A DNA stretch of 64,000 bases from Pedobacter sp. KBS0701 (GCF_005938645.2 NZ_CP042171.1:62001-126000), one strand, 5' to 3'. Positions 46,554 to 56,403 are shown, counted from the first letter of the stretch. Numbers and translations: made by a program. Notes: generated by a model from the sequence alone, not told the origin.

Positions 46554-46880
46554 TTATTCAATATCGCATACCGTTTTTAGAATATCATTTACCGATTCTA
46601 TGAGTCTTCTTTTGTTAAGGAGCATTTTATGTTCCATTTTCAAGAGTTTATTTTTCATGTTCTTTTTCAGCTTGTTATTAGTAATAATCCCTTATTCATC
46701 AAACTTTCTGATGCTTTTGCATTAATAAACCCTTTGTCTGCAAAAGCGTAGCCTTTGAGTTTTCCAAAGAATTTAACCATGGTATCAAGGTTGTTGTCGG
46801 CAACATTCCCAGGGGTAAAAAAAGCATTCATGATCTCTCCAAAGGCATTGATAATCAGGAACAATTTAAGCCCATAGGAA
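46554..46880 (-). mobile_element. IS982-family transposase remnant
   Basis: The minus strand encodes the middle of an IS982-type transposase: SYGLKLFLIINAFGEIMNAFF, TPGNVADNN, YAFADKGFINAKAS, LLLIT, then after a frameshift near 46670 NKKLKKNMKNKLLKM and LIESVNDILKTVCDIE, ending in a premature stop (46554-46556). The N-terminal third and the ends of the element are missing. At its upstream edge it is fused to CBM6 sequence. No terminal inverted repeat could be identified. Confidence 0.7.
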
Positions 46881-47165
46881 AATAAATCATGTTTTCCTTT
46901 AAACACGAAATAAAGATCATGCAAACCCGTCAACGATTTAACTGGTGTTTTTATACTTCTCCAAATGTCACCCTCACCTTCTTATAATATTCACTACGCC
47001 TAATAATGGGCCATTTATAGCATCTCTACGTACTTCGATCTGACCTCCATAAAGCGCAGCTACTAAAACCTCCAAAGCATTTGCCCCTTTTGAAAAATCC
47101 ACATTTCTTACTTTGATATAATCTCTGTTATTATCATTTGGTAGGAAATTCTCATTTAAAACCGC
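46880..47165 (-). pseudogene. CBM6 carbohydrate-binding module remnant
   Basis: Minus-strand frames read RDYIKVRNVDFSKGANALEV, GGQIEVRRDAINGPLLGVVN and, after a frameshift near 46965, GDIWRSIKTPVKSLTGLHD, LYFVFKGKHDLF. This is the typical beta-sandwich end of a CBM6 module, usually found at the C-terminus of xylan-active GH43, GH10 or GH30 enzymes. The sequence then runs directly into the transposase remnant, so the gene was cut by an insertion and most of it is gone. Confidence 0.68.
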
Positions 47166-47532
47166 CTACAACAGCTTAAAACCCTGCTTAGGAAGACTTC
47201 TTCACTTCTGGTCATTCTTTCTTTTTTCAGGCTCAAGGTATGTAAAACCTGTACATGGAGAAGCTAAATCAGTATGATATATCGTGATTATTTCCATGTT
47301 TATATAAATCGATTTATTAAAATCATCTTTCTTATAAAGCCAAATCAAAATAAAAAAAAGTCGGTTTTGTACAAAATAATGTCTTATTTGGTTAGTTTTT
47401 TTAGGATAAGGTCACTTATTTTTGAAAGAACAAGTTATTTGTATACTATAAATAAATTGAACACCAAATGAACCGAGCCAAGCCATGATGAAGTATATGC
47501 ATCATTGTGTCTTTGCTAAAGACTAACCCAAT

Positions 47533-49170
47533 ATGAAAAGAAGAACCTTAATTAAAGGCATAGCGTTAAGTTTACCATCGCTATACCTATCCAAAAGTTA
47601 TGCAGGCCAACTGATTAATGTACCCTATGCGGCAGGTCCATTTAAGCCCACCTGGGATTCGCTCTCTAATTATCAAGTGCCCGAATGGTTTCGTGATGCC
47701 AAATTTGGGATGTGGGCACATTGGGGGCCACAGTGCCAGCCAGAATTTGGCGATTGGTATGCCCGGGAAATGTACATGGAAGGCGGGCACAAATATAAAT
47801 ATCACTTAGAAAAATATGGACACCCCTCTAAATTCGGTTTTAAAGACGTAATTAACGAATGGAAAGCGGATAGGTGGGATCCTGAAGAATTGGTTGGATT
47901 ATATAAAAAAGCAGGTGCAAAGTATTTTATGGCTATGGCCAACCATCATGACAATTTTGATATGTTCGATAGCACCCATCAGAAATGGAATTCAACCCGG
48001 ATAGGTCCTAAAAAAGATATCATCGGCGGTTGGGCGAAGGCGGCTAAAAATAATGACCTCCGCTTTGGGGTGAGTGTTCATGCTGCGCATGCCTGGAGCT
48101 GGATGGAAACGGCACAACGAGCAGATAAACATGGGCCAATGGCCGGCATTCCTTATGATGGAAATGTAACCAAAGCTGATGGTGCAGGAAAATGGTGGAA
48201 TGGTGAAGATCCACAGGAACTTTATGCACAAACTCACCCACTTAGCAAAAACAGTGAAGATAATGGCATGATCCATAGCCAGTGGGCCTGGGGCAATGGC
48301 GTTTCGGTACCTTCAAAAGCTTATTGCGAAAAATTCTACAAACGTACCATTGAACTTTTAGATAAATATGAACCAGATGTGATCTATTTTGATGATACCA
48401 TATTGCCATTATATCCGATCAACGATGCCGGGTTAAGGATTGCTGCCCACATGTACAACCAGAGCATCAAAAAATATGGTAAGCTGGAAGCGGTGTTGTT
48501 CGGTAAAGTATTGAACGAACAGCAACGTAAATGTATGGTATGGGATATCGAAAGAGGACAAACCAGTGGAATTGAAAATGAACCTTTTCAAACCGATACC
48601 TGTATCGGTGCATGGCATTATGATCGCCCTATTTATGATCATAATGGCTATAAAGATGCTAAAACGGTGATCCATATGTTACTGGATATTGTGAGTAAGA
48701 ATGGTAACCTGATGCTGAATGTTCCGGTGAGGGGCAATGGCACAATCGATGAAAAGGAGCGGGCAGTAGTGGAAGGCATAACCGCCTGGATGCAGCAAAA
48801 CAGTGAATGTATCTATAGTAGCCGCCCATGGAATTTCTTTGGTGAAGGTCCCGCGATGGCATCGGCTAAACCACTAAGCGCGCAAGGGTTTAATGAAGGT
48901 AGCGGAGTGCCGTTTGGTCCGAACGATTTCCGCTTTACCACTAAAGGCAAAGATTTGTATGCTGCAATGCTGGGCTGGCCATCAGATCGAGCGGCACTTA
49001 TACAAAGCTTATCATCAAACAAAGTAAATAAAATACAAAAGGTAAGTTTGTTAGGTTATCCAGGATTAATTGAGTTTGAACAGAGTGGAGAAGGTTTAAA
49101 AATTAAGCTTCCTGAACAGGCACCAGGTGCTATTGCCTATGTATTTAAAATTCATGGAGCTATTGTGTAA
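47533..49170 (+). CDS. GH29 alpha-L-fucosidase
   Basis: A 545-residue exported enzyme. The N-terminal signal is MKRRTLIKGIALSLPSLYLS. The catalytic domain shows WFRDAKFGMWAHWGPQCQPEFGDWY and YFMAMANHHDNFDMFDS, both family hallmarks, with the nucleophile Asp in DVIYFDDTILPLYP (about residue 290). Residues about 430-545 form the C-terminal beta-sandwich. It releases L-fucose by retention. It begins the glycoside hydrolase run and fits a plant hemicellulose programme together with the GH43 genes; fucosylated xyloglucan is one option. Confidence 0.9.
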   Translation: MKRRTLIKGIALSLPSLYLSKSYAGQLINVPYAAGPFKPTWDSLSNYQVPEWFRDAKFGMWAHWGPQCQPEFGDWYAREMYMEGGHKYKYHLEKYGHPSKFGFKDVINEWKADRWDPEELVGLYKKAGAKYFMAMANHHDNFDMFDSTHQKWNSTRIGPKKDIIGGWAKAAKNNDLRFGVSVHAAHAWSWMETAQRADKHGPMAGIPYDGNVTKADGAGKWWNGEDPQELYAQTHPLSKNSEDNGMIHSQWAWGNGVSVPSKAYCEKFYKRTIELLDKYEPDVIYFDDTILPLYPINDAGLRIAAHMYNQSIKKYGKLEAVLFGKVLNEQQRKCMVWDIERGQTSGIENEPFQTDTCIGAWHYDRPIYDHNGYKDAKTVIHMLLDIVSKNGNLMLNVPVRGNGTIDEKERAVVEGITAWMQQNSECIYSSRPWNFFGEGPAMASAKPLSAQGFNEGSGVPFGPNDFRFTTKGKDLYAAMLGWPSDRAALIQSLSSNKVNKIQKVSLLGYPGLIEFEQSGEGLKIKLPEQAPGAIAYVFKIHGAIV

Positions 49171-49278
49171 ATAATATCAGGCTGCTGAAATGAGTAGGTT
49201 ATCTCTCAATCCTGAAATCAAGGGAACCAGATATTAAATTGTTAAAACACATCATTCAGGCGCTATATTGCTGCATGA

Positions 49279-50916
49279 ATGACTTATTCAAGTCGATATA
49301 TGATTGTTAATAAAGTGATACGAAAGCATCTGCTTATGCTGCTTTTCGTGAAGCTATGTTTATACACCTTTACTTTCGCACAATCTCCGGTTGCTGCACC
49401 CACCTGGGGCAATTGGACACATTGGGGAGATCAGGGTGATGGTACTTATCGTAATCCCGTTTTACCTGGCGATTACAGCGATGTAGATTGCATCCGCGTG
49501 GGTGATTATTACTATGCTGTCTCCTCTACTTTTCAATATTCACCCGGATTTGTGATCCTGAAATCTAAAGATCTGGTAAACTGGCAAATACTGGGCCATG
49601 CCGTTAAAGATATTACTACCATTTCTCCAGCTATGAACTATAACCAGATGAACCTGTACGGAAAGGGAATATGGGCCGGCGCCATCCGTTATCACAACAA
49701 TCGTTTCTGGATTTATTTCGGAGATCCGGATGAAGGCTATTTTATGAGTTCTGCAGCTAGGCCTGAAGGGCCATGGTCACCCTTACACCGGGTGTGGGCT
49801 GAAAAGGGTTGGGATGATTGCTGTCCTTTCTGGGATGAAGATGGGCAGGGTTATCTCATCGGAACCCACTTTGCAGATGGCTATAAAATTCATCTTTTTA
49901 AAATGACGGACGATGGCAAGTCGCTGATCAAAGATTCAGATCAGGTAATTTATCAATCCCATGGGAGCGAAGCCAATAAACTGTACAAAATCAAAGGCTA
50001 TTATTATCATCTTTTTAGCGAGGTGCGCAACAACGTTCGCGTTTTAATGATGGAGCGGTCTAAAAATATTTATGGGCCTTATGAAGGGCCACGACAGCTG
50101 AGCGAAGGTCAACCTGAGTTTAATGAACCCAATCAGGGCGGATTGGTACAAACCCAAACCGGAGGTTGGTACTTCTTAACCCATCATGGTTCGGGCGATT
50201 GGTCCGGACGGGTTTTAAGCCTGCTGCCTGTAACCTGGCTGGAGGGCTGGCCGATAATCGGAAAACCTAATGACAAAGGCATCGGCGAGATGGTATGGTC
50301 GGCGCCTATGCCCGTAAAATCAACCCGTAAAACCCAACCGCAAAGCAGTGACGACTTTAATGCCCGTATCATTCAGCCGCAATGGGAATGGAACTACCAG
50401 CCGAAAAAAGATAAATGGTCTTTATCTGAAAGAAAAGGCTGGTTGCGGTTGCATGCCTTTAAACCTTTAAAAGATCATATTTTTTCTGCCGGCAATACCT
50501 TAACCCAAAGGGTTTACCGCACATCGAAAAATACAGTTACCGTAAAGTTTGATCTCCGCGGAATGGCCAATGGGCAAAAAGCCGGTTTATCGCATTTCGG
50601 TGTGCCTGATTATGCTATGCTGGGGTTTGAATGTAGCGGCGGGACTAAAAAGTTATCCTTTACTACGAAAGATAAAGCTTTATCAGGTCCTGAATTTCAG
50701 GGAAATGAAGTTTGGATCCGCTCAGCCTGGGGACTCGATGGTCAGAGTACCTTTAGTTACAGTACAGATGGCCAAACATTTAAATCATTTGGTGAGCCTT
50801 ACCAACTTCGCTGGGGATCTTACCGGGGTGATCGGATTGCCATTTACAATTACAATCCTCTTGACAAAGGCGGTTATATTGATGTAGATTACCTTCATTA
50901 TGATTATGATAAATAA
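49279..50916 (+). CDS. GH43-family glycosidase (beta-xylosidase/arabinofuranosidase type)
   Basis: A 545-residue secreted enzyme; starts at 49279 or the ATG at 49300, which gives a better signal peptide (HLLMLLFVKLCLYTFTFAQ). The five-bladed propeller has NPVLPGDYSDVDCIRVGDYYY (base Asp) and SHGSEANKLYKI (acid Glu), with the middle Asp in FWDEDGQGYLIG. A C-terminal beta-sandwich follows (about 365-545, DDFNARIIQPQWEWNYQP). The layout is that of subfamily 12-like enzymes. The stop overlaps the start of the second GH43 gene by 17 bp, so they are translationally coupled. Confidence 0.92.
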   Translation: MTYSSRYMIVNKVIRKHLLMLLFVKLCLYTFTFAQSPVAAPTWGNWTHWGDQGDGTYRNPVLPGDYSDVDCIRVGDYYYAVSSTFQYSPGFVILKSKDLVNWQILGHAVKDITTISPAMNYNQMNLYGKGIWAGAIRYHNNRFWIYFGDPDEGYFMSSAARPEGPWSPLHRVWAEKGWDDCCPFWDEDGQGYLIGTHFADGYKIHLFKMTDDGKSLIKDSDQVIYQSHGSEANKLYKIKGYYYHLFSEVRNNVRVLMMERSKNIYGPYEGPRQLSEGQPEFNEPNQGGLVQTQTGGWYFLTHHGSGDWSGRVLSLLPVTWLEGWPIIGKPNDKGIGEMVWSAPMPVKSTRKTQPQSSDDFNARIIQPQWEWNYQPKKDKWSLSERKGWLRLHAFKPLKDHIFSAGNTLTQRVYRTSKNTVTVKFDLRGMANGQKAGLSHFGVPDYAMLGFECSGGTKKLSFTTKDKALSGPEFQGNEVWIRSAWGLDGQSTFSYSTDGQTFKSFGEPYQLRWGSYRGDRIAIYNYNPLDKGGYIDVDYLHYDYDK

Positions 50917-53047
50917 AATATTAAGACACATAAAATTCCCTACACTTTTTATCCGGCAGTATTTTAAACGGTCATTAAAACTAACATGCTGTGCTTTGCT
51001 ATTCATTTTAAGTGCATCAAAGCTTTATGCCCAAAGCTCCTGGACGGCAGATAATGGAAATGGTACTTATACCAATCCGCTATTTTATGATGAATTCTCC
51101 GATCCGGATCTTATTCGCGTAGGTGATGATTTTTACCTCACGGGTACCACCATGCATAGCGTACCCGGATTACCGGTGCTGCATTCTAAGGATCTGGTTA
51201 ACTGGAAGGTGATCGGCTATGCAATGGACCGTTTTCAGCAGGGAGCAGAATTTAATCTTAAAGATGGTAAAGAAGCCTATGGACAAGGTATATGGGCACC
51301 CTGTATCCGGTACCATAACGGGGTTTTCTATATTTTTTCCAATATAAACAAATATGGTTTGCAGATTTTTACGGCCTCCAATCCTGCCGGGCCGTGGAAA
51401 CAGCACCAACTGAAAGGTCACATTTATGATTTGTCGGTATTGTTTGAGAACGGAAAAATCTATGTTGTTTATGGTGTCGGAGAAATTAAACTGATTGAAT
51501 TAAAACCTGACCTCAGCGGTTTTATAGAAGGTAGCGACCGCGTGATCATCCCCAGGGGAAATGCCATGGGCGAAGGTAATCACCTTTACAAAATCAACGG
51601 AAAATATTACATTACCAATGCCGATAACGGCCGCCTGCAATGTGCCCGGGCCGCTAATATTGAAGGGCCTTACGAAACTACCGTAGTAAGTGCTAAAGAA
51701 ACAATGGGTACAACCCTGGGTTGGTTTACCCAAGATATGGGGCAGGATTCTGCCTTACCTGCTGCGGATGCCAAATTATCGATGACAAAGCAAAGCGATC
51801 AGTTGTTGGGATCGGTTCCCATGCACCAGGGTGGTATTGTAGACCTGCCCAATGGGGAATGGTGGGGCTTTTCAATGATGGATTTCAGGGCAGTGGGTAG
51901 AACAACCTTTCTATCACCTGTTACCTGGAAAGAAGGCTGGCCTTTCTTTGGCCTTGAAGGTAACCTGGGCAGATCTCCACGAACGTGGTTTAAACCCAAT
52001 GTGGCCCAACCCGATCGTCCGCAGGTACCTTACCAACGCAATGACAACTTTAATGCGCCACAGTTGGCCTCTGCATGGCAATGGAACCACAATCCTGTTG
52101 ATGGCAAATGGCAATTGAAGGGAGGAAGCCTGCGCCTGCATACCTTACCGGCAAAGGATTTCCTTTGGGCAAGAAATACCCTGACCCAACGGGGTGTTGG
52201 CCCTGAATCCGAAGCTACTGTAGAATTAAACGCTCAAAAACTGAAAGACGGCGATATTGCCGGTTTGGGTTTAATGAATATCCCTTATGCCTGGATGGGC
52301 ATCCTTCGGGAAGGAAATCATTTTGTTTTCCGCATATTTGACCAGTACCGGCAAAAAACAATCAACAAACCCTTAAAATCGCCACGTATTTATTTACGTG
52401 CCTTCGGGAATTTCGACGAGGATATTGCCCGGTTGAGTTACAGTACCGATGGCAAAACATTTGAGAACGTAGCCGACAGCATCAGGCTTCCCTATCAGTT
52501 GAAAACTTTTCAGGGAACCCGGTATGCCTTATTTGCTTATAATACCAAAGGAAAGGAGGGTGGCTATGCTGAGTTTGATCACTTTCAGTTAAATGAACCC
52601 TTAGCCGACCGTACTAAAAATCTTCCGCTGGGAAAAATAATTACATTAACCAATCTGGCCGACAGTCGTCAGCTTTGGGCAAATCCTCATGGTATGCTTT
52701 GCCCGAGACGTAGTTTTACCGTGAATAGCGATTCTGCCTATCAGTTTCGCGTGTTAGACCGTGAGCAGGGTAAAGTAGCCCTGCAGGCACTTAACGGAAC
52801 TGGCTTTTTAACTATTACCAGCCAGGGTTTATCTGCAGATGTACGGCTGATCAAGGAGGAAACACCGGGCAGCCTGTTCGTATGGCAGGATATGTTGAAG
52901 GGGCAGTGTATGCTGCTATCTTTAAAAACTAAACGTTTTGTCGGCTTAGATCCGCATACCGGAGAATTATACGGTGCAGATTGGCCAGGCACTTTACCTA
53001 ACCGGAAAGACGGAACCGTTTTCAGCTGGCAGGTGGTGAATGAATAA
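50900..53047 (+). CDS. GH43-family glycosidase with extra C-terminal beta-trefoil-like domain
   Basis: A 715-residue secreted enzyme. A long signal region (residues 1-45, LTCCALLFILSASKLYA) precedes the propeller with NPLFYDEFSDPDLIRVGDDFY (base Asp) and GNHLYKINGKYYITN, where the acid Glu is in AMGEGNH. A beta-sandwich domain follows at about 380-570 (NDNFNAPQLASAWQWNHNP). The last 140 residues (about 575-715, KIITLTNLADSRQLWANP) form an additional domain that reads like a beta-trefoil or fascin-like fold, absent from the first GH43. It overlaps the upstream gene by 17 bp; the GH97 gene begins 43 bp after its stop. Confidence 0.92.
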   Translation: MIMINKILRHIKFPTLFIRQYFKRSLKLTCCALLFILSASKLYAQSSWTADNGNGTYTNPLFYDEFSDPDLIRVGDDFYLTGTTMHSVPGLPVLHSKDLVNWKVIGYAMDRFQQGAEFNLKDGKEAYGQGIWAPCIRYHNGVFYIFSNINKYGLQIFTASNPAGPWKQHQLKGHIYDLSVLFENGKIYVVYGVGEIKLIELKPDLSGFIEGSDRVIIPRGNAMGEGNHLYKINGKYYITNADNGRLQCARAANIEGPYETTVVSAKETMGTTLGWFTQDMGQDSALPAADAKLSMTKQSDQLLGSVPMHQGGIVDLPNGEWWGFSMMDFRAVGRTTFLSPVTWKEGWPFFGLEGNLGRSPRTWFKPNVAQPDRPQVPYQRNDNFNAPQLASAWQWNHNPVDGKWQLKGGSLRLHTLPAKDFLWARNTLTQRGVGPESEATVELNAQKLKDGDIAGLGLMNIPYAWMGILREGNHFVFRIFDQYRQKTINKPLKSPRIYLRAFGNFDEDIARLSYSTDGKTFENVADSIRLPYQLKTFQGTRYALFAYNTKGKEGGYAEFDHFQLNEPLADRTKNLPLGKIITLTNLADSRQLWANPHGMLCPRRSFTVNSDSAYQFRVLDREQGKVALQALNGTGFLTITSQGLSADVRLIKEETPGSLFVWQDMLKGQCMLLSLKTKRFVGLDPHTGELYGADWPGTLPNRKDGTVFSWQVVNE

Positions 53048-53090
53048 ACATTAAGCTGAATAATTAAAATATTAAAAACACAAATCACAA

Positions 53091-55031
53091 ATGACACTTC
53101 GAAAATCTTTTATCTTTTATACCTTGTTAACTTCGCTTTGCTGCAGCGTCACTTACGCGCAAAAAGGCCAGTCATACCCTATAATATCGCCCAATGGCAA
53201 AATCAAGCTGGTAATGGAATATCATCAGCTGGCAACTGCTGACAGTACCACATCCGCGCAGTTTGATGTCTATTATCAGACCAATGGAAAATGGGAGCCA
53301 ATTCTTTCCGACACCGAAATCGGTATTGCAACCAAACAGGAGCAATTTAAAAATCTTACCTTGAAAAGTGCCGGATCAGTTAAGCGCCTGAACACCCAAT
53401 ATGAAATGGTAAGCGGTAAAAGAAAGCTTTGCAGCAACCAGGCAAATGAAAGCACATATACCTTTGTCAATGCGAACGGAAAGTCGCTCAATGTTGTTTT
53501 TCGTGTCTATAATGATGGTATTGCTTTCAGGTATGAATTTCCGAAATGGTCAGACCAACCGGTTCATATCGAAGATGAATATACCACCTTTAACATTCCC
53601 GTACAGACGGATCGATGGGCACAGGCTTATGATCCGGGATATGAAGATTTTTATCCCTACAACAATAATGGTAAAGGAGAAAAAAGCCAGGAATGGTCTT
53701 ATCCTGCATTGTTCAAAACCAAACAATTGCAAGTGTGGTATCTCATTTCTGAAGCCGGAAACAGCGAATTTAATGCAGCTTCCAGGTTGGTGAATAATAA
53801 AGATATTAACCGGTACAAAATCAGCTACTCGGCAGGACGGAAAAGTTTTCCGCAACAAGGTGACATGAGCACTTTACCATGGAAGTCACAGTGGCATACC
53901 GTCATGATTGGAAGCCTGGCAACTGTTGTAGAATCTACCCTGATTACGGACGTGAGTGAACCTAGCCGCATTGCACAAAAAGAATGGATTAAGCCTGGTG
54001 CGGTGGCCTGGATTTATTGGGCCTACAACCATGGATCTAAAGATTACCAAAAGGCAGTGGCATACACCGATCTGGCCAAAAATATGAACTGGCCTTATGT
54101 ACTAATCGATTGGGAATGGGACGTGATGGGCAATGGTGGCAAACTGGAAGATGCCGTTAATTATGCCAAGTCGAAAGGTATTAAACCCATGATCTGGTAC
54201 AATTCAGGCACGACCGACTGGTCTGATGCTACACCTGTGGACCGCATGAGAACCCGCGAAAAACGCATCAAAGAGTTTGAATGGTTAAATAAGATCGGGG
54301 TTTACGGAATTAAGGTAGATTTTTTTGCCGGCGACCAGCAGGACATGATGAAATTATACCTGGATATCCTCAAAGATGCTGCCGATCATCACCTCATGGT
54401 AAACTTTCATGGTGCTACTATTCCGCGTGGGTGGTCAAGAACCTACCCGAATTTAATGTCTGTAGAAGCGGTTTACGGTGCAGAATGGTATAATAACCGT
54501 GATATTTTGACTAATAAGGCGGCCGTACATAATACCACTTTACCTTTTACCAGGAATGTAATTGGTCCTATGGATTATACACCGGTTACCTTTTCTAACA
54601 GTCAACACCCGCACATTACTTCTTATGGACATGAACTGGCACTCTCCGTGGTATTCGAATCGGCCTTGCAGCATTTTGCAGACCGTCCGGAAGCATACTA
54701 TGCACTACCGGATGCCCCAAAAAACTTTTTAAAGGCCTTACCAACCGCCTGGGCTGAAACACGTTTGTTGAGCGGTTATCCGGGTAGTCATGTGGTTATG
54801 GCGAGAAGAAAGGGTACAAAATGGTATATTGGTGGATTGAATGGACTGGAGGATGCTAAAGTTTTACAATTTAGTTTAGATTTCCTGAAAAATAAGGAAG
54901 CCAGGATCAGCATCATCCAGGATGGTGAATACGATAAATCTTTTAAAACAAAAATGCTGGTATGGCGCAAAGGACAGCCGGTGAAAATTAACTGTTTGCC
55001 TCGTGGCGGTTTCGTAGCGGTGGTTGAATAA
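53091..55031 (+). CDS. GH97-family alpha-glycosidase (likely retaining alpha-galactosidase type)
   Basis: A 646-residue secreted enzyme with a signal peptide (IFYTLLTSLCCSVTYAQ). The N-terminal beta-sandwich (about 25-285, YPIISPNGKIKLVMEYHQ) leads into the (beta/alpha)8 domain with YVLIDWEWDVMGNGG and IGVYGIKVDFFAGDQQDMM. The Asp in KVDFF is at the nucleophile position of the retaining alpha-galactosidase group, rather than the Glu arrangement of inverting SusB-like enzymes. The C-terminal beta-sandwich closes the protein. It ends the GH run; alpha-galactosyl side chains are the likely target. Confidence 0.9.
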   Translation: MTLRKSFIFYTLLTSLCCSVTYAQKGQSYPIISPNGKIKLVMEYHQLATADSTTSAQFDVYYQTNGKWEPILSDTEIGIATKQEQFKNLTLKSAGSVKRLNTQYEMVSGKRKLCSNQANESTYTFVNANGKSLNVVFRVYNDGIAFRYEFPKWSDQPVHIEDEYTTFNIPVQTDRWAQAYDPGYEDFYPYNNNGKGEKSQEWSYPALFKTKQLQVWYLISEAGNSEFNAASRLVNNKDINRYKISYSAGRKSFPQQGDMSTLPWKSQWHTVMIGSLATVVESTLITDVSEPSRIAQKEWIKPGAVAWIYWAYNHGSKDYQKAVAYTDLAKNMNWPYVLIDWEWDVMGNGGKLEDAVNYAKSKGIKPMIWYNSGTTDWSDATPVDRMRTREKRIKEFEWLNKIGVYGIKVDFFAGDQQDMMKLYLDILKDAADHHLMVNFHGATIPRGWSRTYPNLMSVEAVYGAEWYNNRDILTNKAAVHNTTLPFTRNVIGPMDYTPVTFSNSQHPHITSYGHELALSVVFESALQHFADRPEAYYALPDAPKNFLKALPTAWAETRLLSGYPGSHVVMARRKGTKWYIGGLNGLEDAKVLQFSLDFLKNKEARISIIQDGEYDKSFKTKMLVWRKGQPVKINCLPRGGFVAVVE

Positions 55032-55497
55032 AGGTTTTGCATCAGGCCCTGAGCCGTGATGATTCCGAAAACAATAAAAAAGCAAAATGGAAAACCATAA
55101 AAGAAGGAAATTTTCAGGTATCGATCACAACTGGGCAATATTTCAGAGAAGGTCCTGATCTTTTGGTAGTTTGTTAATTTAACTGAAGCGCATTCTGGCT
55201 GTTTTTCCACGTAGGGCACTAAGACTTGTGTTACTAGATATGGGATTTCATATATTTTATTCCTTACTACAATATTTGCCCAAATTTAAAACGCAAAAAG
55301 CCGATCTTTTGGTGAGCTTTTGATCAGTAGCCCGCGTTAGACAATTCTCGAACTGTTTTTTGGATGATTTACGTGAATTAGCTTTCTTAAACTATGATCT
55401 GAATGTTTGAAATCAATTTGTTCTGTTGCAACCGCGTTATGCAAAATCCACAAGGTTATTTATATTCACAAGATATTTACTAACCTTTTCGCCATTA
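55032..55497. other. Gap with a second dispersed repeat copy
   Basis: About 465 bp between the GH97 gene and the next secreted-protein gene. It contains the second copy of the dispersed repeat (55165-55232). No gene is evident; an open frame upstream of 55498 in phase with the next gene is not needed because that gene has a good signal peptide at 55498. Confidence 0.45.
55165..55232 (+). repeat. Dispersed repeat copy 2
   Basis: TTTGTTAATTTAACTGAAGC, then GGCACTAAGACTTGTGTTA. It aligns with the copy at 41735-41800 over about 65 bp with several mismatches and small indels, in the same orientation and also in a gene gap. Confidence 0.55.
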
Positions 55498-56322
55498 ATG
55501 AAAAAACTGTTAACATTGATTACCCTGTTTATCGTAGCGCAAAATGCAATAGCACAAAAAAATGCGCTGAGAAAGATTGCTGACAGCATTAATACAGAGG
55601 GGGAAACACTTTATCGTTCTGAATGGGCTTCAGGTCATAGTACACAGATTTTTACCTCCGGTTTCGGCGGGAAGAAGCGTTTATCCGGGGGATATTTTTC
55701 TTATGAGAAAGAAAAAAAAATGACCACTATCTTTTTTTCTAAAAATAACGATCCGGTAGTGTTGGCGACAGTTAAGTTTGGCCATAGTTTAGACTCGTCT
55801 AAATATAGTATAGACACTGCAACAAGAAAATTTACCGAATTTGAAAAAGACTTGTATGCTATCCGGTCGAAAGCTGCACAGGCTGTTTTAAACGACACGC
55901 TTTTTAAATTTTATGAAAATACCAGTTTAAATCTTATCCCCATTATAAAAAATGGGGCAAAAAAAGTATATGTCATCACTGCGCAAACAGCACCGGATGA
56001 AGTGTTATTAGGAAATGATTACCTGATTAATTTTGACAGAGACAATAATATCATTAAAAAGACAAAGCTTCATAACAACCTTATTCCCCTGGGAACCGGT
56101 GGTATAGACGCGATAGAAGCATCCTCACATCAACACTTAGGTGAAACAAGTCCTTATATTACCGCGACAGATATTTGTGCATTTAAATTATGGAAGGCAA
56201 AGACCACTTGGGTGATCAGTTTCACTGTCTCAGCTGGATATGTATCTGCATGGCACTTTCGCGATGAATTTTTAGAAATTCTAACCCAAGCCGAATGGGA
56301 AAAAATAATGAAAAACAAATAG
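55498..56322 (+). CDS. Secreted protein of unknown function
   Basis: A protein of 274 residues from the ATG at 55498, which puts a normal signal peptide at the start (LLTLITLFIVAQNAIAQ); a longer frame upstream would place it internally. The mature part has ALRKIADSINTEGETLYRSE and later FVITAQTAPDEVLLGNDYLIN. It contains no known motif; a histidine-bearing segment ASSHQHLGE is near residue 210. Such proteins are common as periplasmic partners in Bacteroidota. Downstream it converges on the PepSY gene; a hairpin between them may stop both. Confidence 0.7.
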   Translation: MKKLLTLITLFIVAQNAIAQKNALRKIADSINTEGETLYRSEWASGHSTQIFTSGFGGKKRLSGGYFSYEKEKKMTTIFFSKNNDPVVLATVKFGHSLDSSKYSIDTATRKFTEFEKDLYAIRSKAAQAVLNDTLFKFYENTSLNLIPIIKNGAKKVYVITAQTAPDEVLLGNDYLINFDRDNNIIKKTKLHNNLIPLGTGGIDAIEASSHQHLGETSPYITATDICAFKLWKAKTTWVISFTVSAGYVSAWHFRDEFLEILTQAEWEKIMKNK

Positions 56323-56403
56323 TATAGGCATTCAAGCTTTATAAATTCGAAATAGAAAATCTACCTATGTCTTACCGGCACCTTTTAGATCAGATGTTAA
56401 CAC

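Larger units (their letters stand above)
46400..47532. other. Decayed region between AraC and the GH29 gene
   Basis: About 1.1 kb with no intact gene. It contains the IS982-like transposase remnant and the CBM6 remnant listed separately, and a very AT-rich stretch (about 47240-47470) with a 65-codon frame that I do not trust. The right end must hold the promoter of the GH29 gene. Confidence 0.6.

Noticed and set aside
47274..47471. 65-codon AT-rich frame before the GH29 gene
   Set aside because: Very rich in Ile, Lys, Tyr and Phe from AT-rich DNA and without a recognisable motif; more likely promoter DNA.
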